The position numbers were made by a program, and so were the translations under genes. DNA of 64,000 nt from Sphingobacterium tabacisoli (lineage in GTDB: Bacteria; Bacteroidota; Bacteroidia; Sphingobacteriales; Sphingobacteriaceae), in assembly GCF_017908035.1 (NCBI RefSeq), contig NZ_JAEQMU010000002.1, positions 620,001-684,000 on the forward strand, written 5' to 3'. Below, in pieces: positions 9,183-19,754 of this stretch (within the stretch, counting starts at the first letter, position 1; each line of letters starts with the position of its first letter). Below the pieces are notes generated by a model. That model saw only the letters and a list, made by a program, of their open reading frames with translations. It was not told the origin of the DNA and ran no database searches.

Positions 9183-9905
9183 ATGAAATACATATTAGTA
9201 ACAATTTCTGTATTAGCCATTCTATTTTCCTGTCAAAAGGATACACTATCCACTTATCAAGGAAAAGAAGCTATCGCTCTATATGTTGGCGAATATGAGG
9301 CTGATAGTACTGTTTTTTCCTTTGTTTTTTCAGAAAGTTTAACAGGTAGAGATACTTTTTTTTTAAAACTGAGATTGCAAGGCGCTCCCAAATCTGTAGA
9401 CCGAAAAGTGCAGTTGGAAGCCCTTAACCAAAGTACGGCTATCGAAAATACAGATTTTGTATTGCCTGAGGTCGTGTTGAAAGCAGATAGTTCTTTTCTG
9501 TTATATCCCGTAATATTGCTAAATACAGAGAGAATTGAACGGCAGCAACTAACATTGCTTGTTGCTGTCAAAGAAAATGAATTTTTTAGTAGAGCGGCAT
9601 TGGGGCTATCATTCGGTCAGGTAAATAATACGATGGATAAAAGTTTAGGCACTTATAAGATTCATATTAACAACTTTTATACCGAGCCGCATTATTGGGT
9701 TGACTTTCAGTATTATGGTGACGTGGGTGAGTACTCTAGAGTTAAGTTTCAGTTTATGCAGAAAGTTTATGAGATTAAAGATCTTTCAAAGCTGTCCAGA
9801 GGAGATCTTTATAATATGGGTTTACGTCTCCGTAAAGCCTTAGCCGATTACGAAGCAGAACATGGCTTTCTTATCGATGAAAATAATAACCGTGTGGAGT
9901 TTTAA
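9183..9905 (+). CDS. DUF4843 lipoprotein
   Basis: 240 residues with a lipoprotein signal (LAILFSCQ) and the DUF4843 pattern of an Ig-like beta fold: the early aromatic/Asp strand ALYVGEYEADSTVFSF, a conserved LKLRLQG segment and a later segment around the phrase NNFYTEPHYW. Genes of this family normally follow SusD and precede a PKD-like lipoprotein, exactly as here. It is presumed to be surface-exposed and to help in ligand capture; function is not established for the family. Confidence 0.85.
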   Translation: MKYILVTISVLAILFSCQKDTLSTYQGKEAIALYVGEYEADSTVFSFVFSESLTGRDTFFLKLRLQGAPKSVDRKVQLEALNQSTAIENTDFVLPEVVLKADSSFLLYPVILLNTERIERQQLTLLVAVKENEFFSRAALGLSFGQVNNTMDKSLGTYKIHINNFYTEPHYWVDFQYYGDVGEYSRVKFQFMQKVYEIKDLSKLSRGDLYNMGLRLRKALADYEAEHGFLIDENNNRVEF

Positions 9906-9917
9906 AAAGGCCGTATA

Positions 9918-11231
9918 ATGATAAGAAATATAATAAAGTATAATCTACTATTGATAACGATTTTGATGATAGTAGGGTGCAATAAAAGTTTTGATCAACA
10001 GTTTAGCAGAGATGATGTATCTTATTTTTCCATTACCTATCCAATGGACACAACAATAAATATCATACGTCTAGACACATTAAAAATAGGGCCTACCTTT
10101 ACGGGGCTTAAGTCCTCTGTCAATTATTCTTATGAATGGACTGTTTTCGAAAACTCTTCTAGCAGTACACCGAGGGTAATTTCCCGAGATTCAAATTTGC
10201 AAATTAAGGTTGATCAGTTACCTGGAAAGTATTATCTAACGTTCAGCGTGAAAGATGAATCTACTGGTGTTAAAGATGTAAAGCTGTACAATCTAAATGT
10301 AAACGGAAATTTTTATGAGGGCTGGTTCATTGCCAATAATAAAGCAGGAAAGGGGCAACTTTCATTTATCAGGGATGATGGAGACTTAATGTTTAATACA
10401 CTGGAGACCATAAATGAAAAATCCTACCCAGAGAAAGCATTACAGTCCATAGTTTCAGTTGAATCTTCCTCGGTCCAGTATGCGAATGTTTTTTATTTTA
10501 CCAATAAAGGTGTTTCGGTATTTGATGCCAACACTTTGTATGAAAAAGTTTCTCAAAATGCTTTTTTTACCCAACTGTCGGGCGTACAAGGTAAATCCAA
10601 TTATGTTGTTTGTCACTTTAATTATGATCAGTTAATGGTCGTTAATAAAGAATTAAGGGCTAATATTGGACCTATAATGTCATCCGATTTCCTCACCACT
10701 TTTTCAGAAAGAATAGAAGGCGATTATGAGATGTTTCCCTTTGCTTTCCAAAATGTCGGTGGAATGTCTACACATTACTACGATAACAAAAATAAGCGAT
10801 TTGTAACTATTGGATTTGGACAGCGTGAGCTAGGTTATCCTTCTACAACTACGACAGGAAGTACGCCTTTCAAGCTTTCCAATATAGGGACCACTTTCAT
10901 GTTTGCAGATTACAACAGTTCGACCCGGCAAGTAGTAATTACTAGCGATACTAATAAAAAATATATTTACACCATAAACTTTAGTGGGGATAATATATCC
11001 AGAATAGATGCATACCCTATTCAAGGAATTGCAAGTTTGAATAATATTATGGCTTTTGCTGCTTCTTCTGAGTCCCTGATCGGTTTTATAGCCGATGGAA
11101 ATAAGATTTACCGTGTAGAAGCAGGTACCGGTGCTGCAAAAGAAATTTATGCTTTCCCCGAAGGAACAGAGATTGCGGATTTACAAATGTACAAAAGGCC
11201 AAATAAATCAATTGGTGCCGGAACTTTATAA
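9918..11231 (+). CDS. PKD-like family lipoprotein
   Basis: 437 residues, lipobox at IVGCNKS, then a PKD-like Ig domain (about residues 60-140, with YEWTVF and PGKYYLTFSVKD) and a predicted propeller-like C-terminal part. This is the usual last member of the SusC-SusD-DUF4843-PKD set. It is 12 bases behind the DUF4843 gene and likely in the same transcript. Probably anchored in the outer membrane facing outward; the ligand is unknown. Confidence 0.85.
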   Translation: MIRNIIKYNLLLITILMIVGCNKSFDQQFSRDDVSYFSITYPMDTTINIIRLDTLKIGPTFTGLKSSVNYSYEWTVFENSSSSTPRVISRDSNLQIKVDQLPGKYYLTFSVKDESTGVKDVKLYNLNVNGNFYEGWFIANNKAGKGQLSFIRDDGDLMFNTLETINEKSYPEKALQSIVSVESSSVQYANVFYFTNKGVSVFDANTLYEKVSQNAFFTQLSGVQGKSNYVVCHFNYDQLMVVNKELRANIGPIMSSDFLTTFSERIEGDYEMFPFAFQNVGGMSTHYYDNKNKRFVTIGFGQRELGYPSTTTTGSTPFKLSNIGTTFMFADYNSSTRQVVITSDTNKKYIYTINFSGDNISRIDAYPIQGIASLNNIMAFAASSESLIGFIADGNKIYRVEAGTGAAKEIYAFPEGTEIADLQMYKRPNKSIGAGTL

Positions 11232-11343
11232 AGCCTTTTCATTTATTAGCTTTAAGACAATAGATTCTAGCGTTTGGATTTGATTTAGGGATTAACACAG
11301 TCCCTCTAAGTTATTATAAGTAATGTATTATTAATTTTTGTTA

Positions 11344-11721
11344 ATGAACGTTATGAAGCGGTTGTACAATTTTCTACAGTTGTTAGAGGGAGAGGTTATA
11401 CCTAAGTCCAATCGGAAATTAGCTTTCAATGAGGAGATAATTGTAATAACGCGGAATGTATCAGAACGTATTCAAGATATTTGTCAGTACATTACGGACA
11501 ATTATGATAAACTCGCGATTTCTGAAATATGTTCTAAGGAAATCCTATTTATAATTTTCAACTATGTATCTATACACTTGTTGCATAAAGTGCATTCCTT
11601 TAGTTCTGCTGTGAGGTATGGTACTTGGAATTCCGATATATACGTAGGGCTTATTTTGATGATTGCTGTGCAGAAATTGATTTTTGAAAGGGTTGGGAGA
11701 AATGCGAAAAAAAAATGGTAA
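11344..11721 (+). CDS. Hypothetical helical protein
   Basis: About 125 residues, predicted mostly helical, with a hydrophobic C-terminal helix (YVGLILMIAVQKLIF) followed by a basic tail. No family recognised. I start it at ATG 11344; another ATG lies at 11353. It sits alone between the truncated uptake operon and the SusR-like regulator, with no visible link to either. Coding status is only moderately supported. Confidence 0.4.
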   Translation: MNVMKRLYNFLQLLEGEVIPKSNRKLAFNEEIIVITRNVSERIQDICQYITDNYDKLAISEICSKEILFIIFNYVSIHLLHKVHSFSSAVRYGTWNSDIYVGLILMIAVQKLIFERVGRNAKKKW

Positions 11722-11882
11722 TCAATTGTTTGTGATTTTTATGCAGGGTTTGTTGGCGTGATTTTGAGTCTTGGAAACGTTTTTTTTTATTCTTGATTAT
11801 TGTTAATTTGCCAATGGTTCTATTGATTGGCTATTCCTTACAGGATGTAATTAAAATTAGATACTGAAGACCCTAATAAATT

Positions 11883-13520
11883 ATGAGAAAATATTTACTG
11901 ATTTTTCTATTTTTCCAGCACCTCGCTTTGCATGTTTCTGCTCAAGATGAATCTGTCTTGCTGAATGAATTGGATAAAGAGCTTAAAATAAGTCCAACCT
12001 ATATACAGGAAAAAGAGAGGCGTATTGAAAATATAAAATTACGTTTCTCTGAAAAAAATCTATCTACCCTACAAGTATATACGATCAATAAAGCAATCTT
12101 TGAGGAATTTAGGACACTACAAATTGATTCTGCTATAAATTATGTAGAAGAGAATGCAAAACTGGCTAAATTATTAGGCCTGGATTATGTGAATGAATGT
12201 AGACTTCTACTTTCTAATCTTTATACCATATCTGGTCGATATATTGAATCTAACGAATTATTGGACCTGATGTATCATTCAAATTTAGCAGAATGGTTAA
12301 AGTCGGGTTATTACGAGGCAAAGAAAAAGTTATATTCGGCTTACACTGCTCAACATCCCAGCAATCCCGTATATCAAAAATGGAGCGAAGAATATAGGGA
12401 TTCTTTATTGGGTACTTTAGATACTTCGTCTAATCAATATAAGACGGTGCTAGCAGAAAAGCTAAGACTTCAGGGTAAAACTTCTATCGCCAAACATATT
12501 CTATTATCCGTTATAAAAAATGTGAAAGTTAATACACACGAATATGCTATTATTACTTCCGCAATTGGGAACCTATATAAAGATGAAGCAAATCTGGATA
12601 AACAAAAGCATTATTTCTGTTTATCGGCTATTGCTGATATTAAAAATGCAATTAGAGAAAATACCTCGCTGCAGTCATTGGCTATAGCGTTGTTTGAAAC
12701 TAAGGATATAGATAGGTCTTATCGCTATAGCAAGCAATCCATGGAGGATGCAATTTATTGTAATGCTCCTCTCAGGACGCTTGAGATTTCTAGACTTTAT
12801 CCCATTATTGATTCTGCCTATCAGGAAAAGTCGGAAATCCAATGGAGACAACTGTTTACTTATTTAATATTGATCAGTATGCTTTCTGTCGGACTTTTTT
12901 TTGCCGTATTTTATATTATCCGGCAGATGAATAGAATAGCAAAAAGTAAAATGGAATTGCACCATGCAAATTCTTTATTAAAAGAACTAAATGAAACATT
13001 ACAGATCGCTAATTCGGAAGTACAGACCGTAAATGAAAAATTAGCTGAATCTAATCGTATTAAGGAAGAATATATCGGTAATTTTTTAGACCTATGCTCA
13101 TCTTACATCATTAAGCTTGAAGATTATAGAAAAAATCTGCATAAAAAGGCTACTAACGGAAAGACGGATGAACTACTTAAGCTTTTGAAATCATCAAGTA
13201 TCGCCGAACAGGAATTAAAGCAATTGTACAAAAATTTTGATAAAGTATTTGTTCATTTATATCCTGATTTTGTTGATGAATTTAATAAATTATTACTAAA
13301 AGAAGAGCAATTTGTATTGAAGCCTGGTGAGGTGCTTAATACCGAACTTCGAATATTCGCACTCATTCGGTTGGGAATACAAGATAGTTCGCGCATTGCA
13401 AATTTTTTAAGATATTCTGCTAGTACGGTATATAATTATAGAACAAAAGTTAGAAACAAAGCCGGTGTACCAAGGGAAACTTTTGAATCCATGGTAATGA
13501 CTATTGGGAATATCGTGTAA
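11883..13520 (+). CDS. SusR-like membrane-spanning transcriptional regulator (DUF6377)
   Basis: 545 residues. A signal sequence (cut near SAQD) leads into a periplasmic helical/TPR-like domain of about 300 residues, then one transmembrane helix (about 324-346), a coiled-coil linker, and a cytoplasmic C-terminal DUF6377 part ending in a helix-turn-helix (IANFLRYSASTVYNYRTKVRNKA). This is the plan of Bacteroides SusR, which senses maltose-type sugars in the periplasm and activates the sus genes. Here it stands next to, and convergent with, a complete starch-type gene set, which supports the same job. The binding site on DNA was not identified. Confidence 0.85.
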   Translation: MRKYLLIFLFFQHLALHVSAQDESVLLNELDKELKISPTYIQEKERRIENIKLRFSEKNLSTLQVYTINKAIFEEFRTLQIDSAINYVEENAKLAKLLGLDYVNECRLLLSNLYTISGRYIESNELLDLMYHSNLAEWLKSGYYEAKKKLYSAYTAQHPSNPVYQKWSEEYRDSLLGTLDTSSNQYKTVLAEKLRLQGKTSIAKHILLSVIKNVKVNTHEYAIITSAIGNLYKDEANLDKQKHYFCLSAIADIKNAIRENTSLQSLAIALFETKDIDRSYRYSKQSMEDAIYCNAPLRTLEISRLYPIIDSAYQEKSEIQWRQLFTYLILISMLSVGLFFAVFYIIRQMNRIAKSKMELHHANSLLKELNETLQIANSEVQTVNEKLAESNRIKEEYIGNFLDLCSSYIIKLEDYRKNLHKKATNGKTDELLKLLKSSSIAEQELKQLYKNFDKVFVHLYPDFVDEFNKLLLKEEQFVLKPGEVLNTELRIFALIRLGIQDSSRIANFLRYSASTVYNYRTKVRNKAGVPRETFESMVMTIGNIV

Positions 13521-13536
13521 ATCTTGAAGTTTGTTC

Positions 13537-14874
13537 TTACTCATTGGATTGGTTTTTAATGAAACTAACAGATACTGCAGCAAATAACATGGTAATTCCT
13601 GCTATAACGAGTGCGAAAATGGCTTGCCCATCAAATACATGAGCAATGATCCAACCGCCCAAAAAGCCGTTTAGTATCTGAGGTATGGTAATGAAAAAAT
13701 TAAATAATCCAATATAAACGCCCATTTTATAGGGAGGTATGGTTGCCGATAGCATGGCGTAGGGAAGGGATAAGATACTTCCCCATGCTAAACCAACGCC
13801 TATCATAGGAAGGATAAGTAAATTTGGATCTTGAATGAAGTATACGGATAATAGTCCGATACCGCCCGCTATTAAACAGGTAGCATGTGTCCATTTAATA
13901 CTTGTTTTTTTGACAATGCTAGGTAAGAATAATGCAAAAATAGCAGCAACGGCATTGTACACGCCAAATAGAATTCCAGTCCAATTGCCTGCATTAGCGT
14001 AGCTTACAGAGCTAGTATCATGTGGCATCACTTTGTAGACATGTTGAGCTATTGCCGGCGTAAAAAATACCCACATAGAAAATAATGCAAACCAAGAGAA
14101 AAATTGAACAATGCCTAATTCTTTCATGGTTTGAGGCATTTTTAAAAAATCGAAGAATATACTGCTGAGTCCTCGGTTTTCATGTGCAATAGGCTCACTA
14201 TTATACTTTAATAACTCTTCTGGCGTGTATTCTTTGGTGCTGAATACGGTCCATAAAATCGTTATTACTAATATAAAGGCTCCAAAATAAAATGAATAAA
14301 CTACGTTGTCAGGTACTACGCCTGGAGAAGCGGTTTTAGAAAAGCCTACATATTCTGCTAATAGAAATGGGAGAAATGATCCAATCACAGCACCTACGCC
14401 TATGAGAAATGACTGCATAGAAAAGCCTGCGCTGCGCTGCTCCAATGGGAGCTTGTCCGCTACTAAGGCTCTGAAAGGTTCCATAGCTACATTAATGGAA
14501 GCATCAAGTATCATCAGCATGCCCGCACCGATTAACATCGGTGATAGAAATGTGGAAAACATTCCTGCATGGGGCATAACGACTAATGTACAGGCGGCAA
14601 TCAGTGCTCCTACTAGAAAATAGGGCCGACGTCTTCCTAATCTTGTCCAAGTGCGGTCACTGTAATGACCAATGATGGGTTGAATTATCATCCCGGTAAT
14701 GGGCGCAGCAAGCCAAAACAGTGAAAGATGTTCAACATCTGCACCAAAGGTTTGTAAAATACGAGATGCATTGCTGTTTTGCAATGCTAAACCAAATTGA
14801 ATACCTAAAAAGCCGACACTCATATTGAATAGCTGATAGGTGTTAAGACGCGGTTTTTGTAAAGGGGAGGCCAT
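13537..14874 (-). CDS. MFS sugar transporter, maltose-type (SLC45/GPH-like)
   Basis: 445 residues with about twelve membrane helices. The loop between helices 2 and 3 carries the MFS signature GHYSDRTWTRLGRRRPY, typical of the SLC45/glycoside-symporter branch. Given its neighbours (maltose phosphorylase 27 bases upstream in the operon and phosphoglucomutase beyond it), it most likely brings maltose or short maltodextrins across the inner membrane with protons. It is the last gene of the minus-strand operon; it meets the SusR-like gene tail to tail with a 16-base gap and no clear terminator. Confidence 0.88.
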   Translation of the reverse strand: MASPLQKPRLNTYQLFNMSVGFLGIQFGLALQNSNASRILQTFGADVEHLSLFWLAAPITGMIIQPIIGHYSDRTWTRLGRRRPYFLVGALIAACTLVVMPHAGMFSTFLSPMLIGAGMLMILDASINVAMEPFRALVADKLPLEQRSAGFSMQSFLIGVGAVIGSFLPFLLAEYVGFSKTASPGVVPDNVVYSFYFGAFILVITILWTVFSTKEYTPEELLKYNSEPIAHENRGLSSIFFDFLKMPQTMKELGIVQFFSWFALFSMWVFFTPAIAQHVYKVMPHDTSSVSYANAGNWTGILFGVYNAVAAIFALFLPSIVKKTSIKWTHATCLIAGGIGLLSVYFIQDPNLLILPMIGVGLAWGSILSLPYAMLSATIPPYKMGVYIGLFNFFITIPQILNGFLGGWIIAHVFDGQAIFALVIAGITMLFAAVSVSFIKNQSNE

Positions 14875-14901
14875 AGCTTTTATTGCGTTGAAAGGTTTGT
14901 T

Positions 14902-17211
14902 TTATAATTCAATTTGATGAACGGATTTTTCTTTAATTTCTATTTTTTTCCCTTTAACGTGGATTGATATAACTTGATCTGAAGTGTTTTCAATTTCCAT
15001 TTGATGCTGGTTTATTTCAATTTTTAGAATTTGATTTCTAAAATTTAGATTGAAAGAGAAACCGGACCATTCTGTCGGAAGGAAGGGGTTAAAATGTAAG
15101 CTATCATCCTTGACACGAGTGCCTGCAAATCCTTCAACTATACTCATCCAAGTACCTGCCATTGAAGTGATGTGCAAGCCATCTTCTGTGTCGTTATTAT
15201 AGTCATCAAGGTCCAAACGTGCTGTTCTTAAATAAAGCGCATAGGCCTTCTCTCGTTGTCCTAATCGAGCGGCTAATATACTATGTATACAAGGGGAAAG
15301 TGAACTTTCATGCACCGTCCTAGCCTCATAAAAATCAAAGTTTCTTCGAATTGATTCCAGCTCGAATTCTTCCTCAAAAAAGTATAATCCTTGCAGTACA
15401 TCTGCTTGTTTGATAAAGCATGATCTCAGAATTCTGTCCCAACTCCAATGCTGATGGATTGGTCTTTCAGATACGGGCAAATCCTTGACTAAAAGCTGTT
15501 CTTTTTCTAAATAATCATCTTGTTGTAGAATAAGGCCCATGCCGTTATCTTCTGGGAAATACATGTTTTTACTAATAAATTCCCAATCCGCTAACTCCGT
15601 ATCTTCGTTAAGATTTGTCTTGGTCAGAAGTTCGGTATATTGATGGTTGTTTTTTTGCTTGAGATTCAATAAACTCTCTTTGGTGTATGCCAAGCACCAA
15701 CTTGCAATTTTATTCGTATACCAATTGTTGTTTACATTATTCTCGTATTCATTGGGACCTGTTACACCAAGGATTACGTACTTGTTTTTAATGATACTCC
15801 AATTTACGCGTTGTTTCCAAAAACGTGCGATAGCGATAAGAACTTCTAAACCGTATTTTTCCAGGTAGCTATGATCGTTGGTGTATCTGGTATAATTGTA
15901 TATGGCAAATGCAATAGCTCCATTTCTATGGATTTCTTCAAATGTAATTTCCCACTCATTATGACATTCATCTCCTGTCATAGTTACCATGGGATAAAGT
16001 GCTGCTCCATCAGTAAAACCTAGTTTCTGAGCATTATCTATGGCTTTTTGTAAGTGATTGTATCGATATTTTAATAAATTTCTCGCAATGCTTTGATCAG
16101 AGGTGCCTAAGAAAAAGGGTAAACAGTATGCTTCTGTGTCCCAATAAGTAGATCCTCCATATTTTTCTCCGGTAAAACCCTTAGGGCCGATGTTCAGTCT
16201 GGAGTCTCGTCCAGTATATGTTTGTTTAAGTTGAAAAATGTTAAATCGAATCGCCTGTTGTGCTTTCAGATCGCCGTCGATTATAATATCACTGCTGGCC
16301 CAAATGTTAGACCAACTTGCTGCCTGCTCTTCAAGTAGTTTTTTAAATCCTTTTGATTGAGCCTGCTCTAATTTCTTATGACATACTTCCTGAAGCTCAT
16401 TTTCCGGATGATTTAAGGAGGAAATATTTGATGCATATTTGGTTGTGCTGAGGCAATTGCCTTGTTCTATATGAAGGCTTATCGAATGACTTAAAAATTG
16501 ATCAAATTGCTGGAAGCATATATTGTCGACAATCTGCTTATTGTTGACTTTGAAAGTAGTCGCTGTTCCTGTACACAAACTGAAATTTGTCTTTTTAGTA
16601 GTTTGCGTTAAAAAGGATAAATTATCAGTTTGATGTTGGCTTTTTTTCTCCCAGAATTTTTCATCATAGTTAGCGTCTTCGTTTTTTACATCGCCATCTA
16701 AGTAGCTTTCAACGGTAATAATACCTGAAAAATTAAGCGGTGTGATCGAATATTCTAAAGCCCCTATATCATCTTCATCCATACTGTAAAAGCGGACAGT
16801 ATTAACCGATATAATTTTGCCATTGGGAAATTTGGCCTCAAAGCATCGCTTTAGATAACCATCTTTCATGTTTAATACACGCTGAAATTTACTGATTTCA
16901 ACTTTATGTAAATCTAGTGTGTAGCTGCCTACAGTTATATTTAATCCGATCCAATTAGGGCTATTCAGCACTTTGGCAAAATATTCAGGATAGCCATTTT
17001 TCCACCAGCCCACGCGTGTCTTATCTGGATAGTACAAGCCTGCGATATAATTTCCGGTCAGTGATTCTCCGGTATAGTTTTCTTCAAAATTGGCTCTTTG
17101 GCCCATCTTGCCATTTCCAATGCTGAATATACTCTCTGATATTTTATGGTATTCAGGTAAAAATTGGTCTTCTATTATGCACCATTCATCAGCTGTTAGG
17201 TAGTCTTTCAT
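14902..17211 (-). CDS. Maltose phosphorylase, GH65
   Basis: 769 residues, normal length for GH65. Reaction: maltose + phosphate gives beta-glucose-1-phosphate + glucose, in the cytoplasm (no signal peptide). The catalytic stretch HNEWEITFEEIHRNGAIA (about residues 417-434), which holds the general-acid Glu, matches known maltose phosphorylases. Also visible are the barrel segment YGGSTYWDTEAYCLPFF and the phosphate-loop region near HESSLSPCIH. Its start overlaps the end of the beta-phosphoglucomutase gene by 23 bases, so the two are translationally coupled and form the phosphorolytic route of maltose use. Related phosphorylases for trehalose or kojibiose share this fold, but the context favours maltose. 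Confidence 0.9.
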   Translation of the reverse strand: MKDYLTADEWCIIEDQFLPEYHKISESIFSIGNGKMGQRANFEENYTGESLTGNYIAGLYYPDKTRVGWWKNGYPEYFAKVLNSPNWIGLNITVGSYTLDLHKVEISKFQRVLNMKDGYLKRCFEAKFPNGKIISVNTVRFYSMDEDDIGALEYSITPLNFSGIITVESYLDGDVKNEDANYDEKFWEKKSQHQTDNLSFLTQTTKKTNFSLCTGTATTFKVNNKQIVDNICFQQFDQFLSHSISLHIEQGNCLSTTKYASNISSLNHPENELQEVCHKKLEQAQSKGFKKLLEEQAASWSNIWASSDIIIDGDLKAQQAIRFNIFQLKQTYTGRDSRLNIGPKGFTGEKYGGSTYWDTEAYCLPFFLGTSDQSIARNLLKYRYNHLQKAIDNAQKLGFTDGAALYPMVTMTGDECHNEWEITFEEIHRNGAIAFAIYNYTRYTNDHSYLEKYGLEVLIAIARFWKQRVNWSIIKNKYVILGVTGPNEYENNVNNNWYTNKIASWCLAYTKESLLNLKQKNNHQYTELLTKTNLNEDTELADWEFISKNMYFPEDNGMGLILQQDDYLEKEQLLVKDLPVSERPIHQHWSWDRILRSCFIKQADVLQGLYFFEEEFELESIRRNFDFYEARTVHESSLSPCIHSILAARLGQREKAYALYLRTARLDLDDYNNDTEDGLHITSMAGTWMSIVEGFAGTRVKDDSLHFNPFLPTEWSGFSFNLNFRNQILKIEINQHQMEIENTSDQVISIHVKGKKIEIKEKSVHQIEL

Positions 17212-17881
17212 TTGCTAAAAGTTTTTTGTCTAAAAATGCAGGAGTAATGTTTGTTAAATCAGTAAATACCAGATCGGCTTCTTCTAATAGGGTATTATTA
17301 TCACTTATTCCAACTGTTCTCATATTGGCGGCCTTTGCCGCTTGTATGCCTGCTAACGCATCCTCGAATACAATACATTTGTCGGCAGTGACACCCAATG
17401 CCTTCTGCGCAATCTGGAAAACTTCGGGATTAGGTTTTGATAATTGTGTCATATTTCCATCGACTACATAATCGAAATATTGGGCTAGTTGGGTTTTCTG
17501 TAGTATAAGTTTGGCATTTCTACTAGCGGAACCCAATGCTATTTTTATATGCTTGGCTTTGGCCTGCTTTAAAAAATCTAATGCCCCAGGAAGAACTTCT
17601 TCTTCATTGATATGCTCAATCCTATTGACATAGATATTGTTTTTAATGTCAGCAAGTCGCTTTAATTCTTTCTCTGATTCAATAGTTACATTTCCCCAAG
17701 CCAATATTTTTTTTAAAGAGTCAATTCTGCTTATACCTTTAAGCTTTTCGTTTTGAGCTATAGTAATAGCTATCCCCAATTTATCAGCGAGTTCTTTCCA
17801 TGCTTCATAATGGTAGATGGCCGTGTCTACTAAAACGCCATCTAAGTCAAAAATATAGGCTTCAAATTTTGTCTCTTTCAT
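17189..17881 (-). CDS. pgmB: Beta-phosphoglucomutase
   Basis: 230 residues of the HAD superfamily. Motif I is DLDGVLVDT (Asp12 nucleophile, Asp14 acid/base), the cap domain follows with the KLKGISR loop, then motif II in LGSASRNA, and motif III/IV around KPNPEVF and VFEDALAGIQAAKAA. It turns beta-glucose-1-phosphate from the neighbouring maltose phosphorylase into glucose-6-phosphate. The start codon directly abuts the stop codon of the GH13 gene, and the 3' end overlaps the GH65 start, so all three are one tight operon. Confidence 0.93.
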   Translation of the reverse strand: MKETKFEAYIFDLDGVLVDTAIYHYEAWKELADKLGIAITIAQNEKLKGISRIDSLKKILAWGNVTIESEKELKRLADIKNNIYVNRIEHINEEEVLPGALDFLKQAKAKHIKIALGSASRNAKLILQKTQLAQYFDYVVDGNMTQLSKPNPEVFQIAQKALGVTADKCIVFEDALAGIQAAKAANMRTVGISDNNTLLEEADLVFTDLTNITPAFLDKKLLANERLPNS

Positions 17882-19729
17882 TTATAGTAATTCTAGTACC
17901 ATTGTTTTATTTGCTGGTATGTCCATCTGTTTTTCAAAACGGAAAATTTTATTTTCAAGGACGTCCATTGCAGAGTCGGATTCCTGTAACCTTTCCTTAA
18001 ACCGTGCTGTATCCAATGTTTTGATTTGATTGGTAGGGTTCACTATCACCATGATCGTTTTGTTACTGTCGTATCGGAAATAGGTATATACACCATCTTC
18101 AGGAACAAATTGCATAAGTTTACCTGTTTGTAAGGCTGACGTTTTTTTTCTATAATTTGCTAGGGTTTTAAAATGGTTGAAGAATTCATTCTCTTCAGGG
18201 CTACGACCTTCGTGTGTAAATTTATCGGTACGATCTTCTTGCCAGCCACCAGGGAAATCGGATCTGACAAGCCCATCTGGATCACAGAAATTTTTCATCA
18301 ATATTTCAAATCCATAATACGTCTGCGGAATACCACGTGTAGTCAATAAAATAGTATAGGCAGACTTGTAAGCCGATAGATTTTCTTTTAGAATAGAAAA
18401 TGACCTACTGAGATCGTGGTTGTCTAAAAATACGACGTTGTTTTCAGGAGTGACGTATATAAAGTCTTCAGCCAATGTGCTATATAAGGAATTCACGCCT
18501 GTTGTCCAGCCAAATTGTCCATTTATGCTTTCATAGATAGCATCTTTTACGCTTACATCGATTACGCCAGGTAAGGAAGTATCAATACCTTGATTTAACT
18601 TGTTGCCACCCGAAAAATAAGCCTGGCTAATATTGCTATTCACTAGAGCTTCTCCAAAAATACTTAAATTGGGATATTCTAACTTCATTCGCTCAGCCCA
18701 TTCTTTCATGTAGGGAAGGTAATTATAGGGGTAGGTGTCAAGCCTTAGGCCGTCTAATCGAGCATATTCTACCCACCAAATAACGTGTTGGGTGATGTAA
18801 TTTTGCACGAATGTATTTTCTTGATTCATATCCGGCATTGTTTTGACGAACCATCCATTTACCATTTTCTTTTTGTCTAAGGAAGATGCGTAAGGATCAA
18901 AAACAGTTTGATCCTTGTAGGTGGTTTGTGTAAAACTTGGCCATTGATGTACCCAATCTTTAAAGGGTAAATCTGAAATAGTCCAATGTTGATCACCGAA
19001 ATGGTTATGAATGATGTCTTTAATAACTTTTATTCCTTTTTGATGGCATTTTTCAACAAAAGATTTGTACTGCTCGTTGGTCCCAAAACGCGGATCAATC
19101 TTATAATGGTCCGTTATGGCATAGCCATGGTAAGAAGCTTTTTCCATATTATTTTCCAGTACGGGGGTAAGCCAAATTGCTGTAGCTCCTAAATCGTAGA
19201 TATAATCTAATTTGTTTATTATGCCCTGAAGGTCGCCTCCATGTCGATAGTACATAGAATCTCGATTTAAGCCAGTCTCCCGCATATTTGGCACAATATC
19301 ATTGCGTTTATCTCCATTTGAAAATCGGTCTGGTAATATCTGGTAAATCAAGTCGGAATTATTAACGCCTTGTATACCGGCCGCTGAAGACTTGGTTCCG
19401 ATGGGGTAATTGTATGTGAATTTTACTTTGCCATTTTGACTAAATTTAATGGGTACCAAACCGGCTTTGGCATCCTTACTTATTTCTAGGTCTGCAAAAA
19501 GATAGTTGCTGTTTTCAACTTGATGGACTCTTATAAGGTTAACGCCTGGATAATTGATCTCAACGGTTGTCTTGTTGATATCCTTGCCATAGATTGTTAA
19601 TTGAACAAACGGATTTTCCATGCCGGCCCACCATGATATGGGCTCGATTTTGATTTCTTTTAAAGGCTGCGCATACGATTTTGACACACAAAGCGCTGCC
19701 AATAAAATAAAGAATAGCTTTATTTTCAT
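17882..19729 (-). CDS. Periplasmic GH13 neopullulanase/cyclomaltodextrinase (SusA-like)
   Basis: 615 residues. A signal peptide (residues 1-20, no lipobox Cys) sends it to the periplasm; residues 21-120 are the N-terminal beta domain typical of neopullulanases; the barrel has the GH13 residues Asp331 (nucleophile, in DGLRLDTYPY), Glu360 (acid/base, in FGEALVN) and Asp439 (in FLDNHDLS); a C-terminal beta domain ends the protein. It cuts imported maltodextrins to maltose/glucose, as SusA does. Stop codon and pgmB start are adjacent. A hairpin lies between it and the broken SusE/F gene upstream. Confidence 0.9.
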   Translation of the reverse strand: MKIKLFFILLAALCVSKSYAQPLKEIKIEPISWWAGMENPFVQLTIYGKDINKTTVEINYPGVNLIRVHQVENSNYLFADLEISKDAKAGLVPIKFSQNGKVKFTYNYPIGTKSSAAGIQGVNNSDLIYQILPDRFSNGDKRNDIVPNMRETGLNRDSMYYRHGGDLQGIINKLDYIYDLGATAIWLTPVLENNMEKASYHGYAITDHYKIDPRFGTNEQYKSFVEKCHQKGIKVIKDIIHNHFGDQHWTISDLPFKDWVHQWPSFTQTTYKDQTVFDPYASSLDKKKMVNGWFVKTMPDMNQENTFVQNYITQHVIWWVEYARLDGLRLDTYPYNYLPYMKEWAERMKLEYPNLSIFGEALVNSNISQAYFSGGNKLNQGIDTSLPGVIDVSVKDAIYESINGQFGWTTGVNSLYSTLAEDFIYVTPENNVVFLDNHDLSRSFSILKENLSAYKSAYTILLTTRGIPQTYYGFEILMKNFCDPDGLVRSDFPGGWQEDRTDKFTHEGRSPEENEFFNHFKTLANYRKKTSALQTGKLMQFVPEDGVYTYFRYDSNKTIMVIVNPTNQIKTLDTARFKERLQESDSAMDVLENKIFRFEKQMDIPANKTMVLELL

Positions 19730-19754
19730 TCCAAATAGTTACTGAATGTTTAAT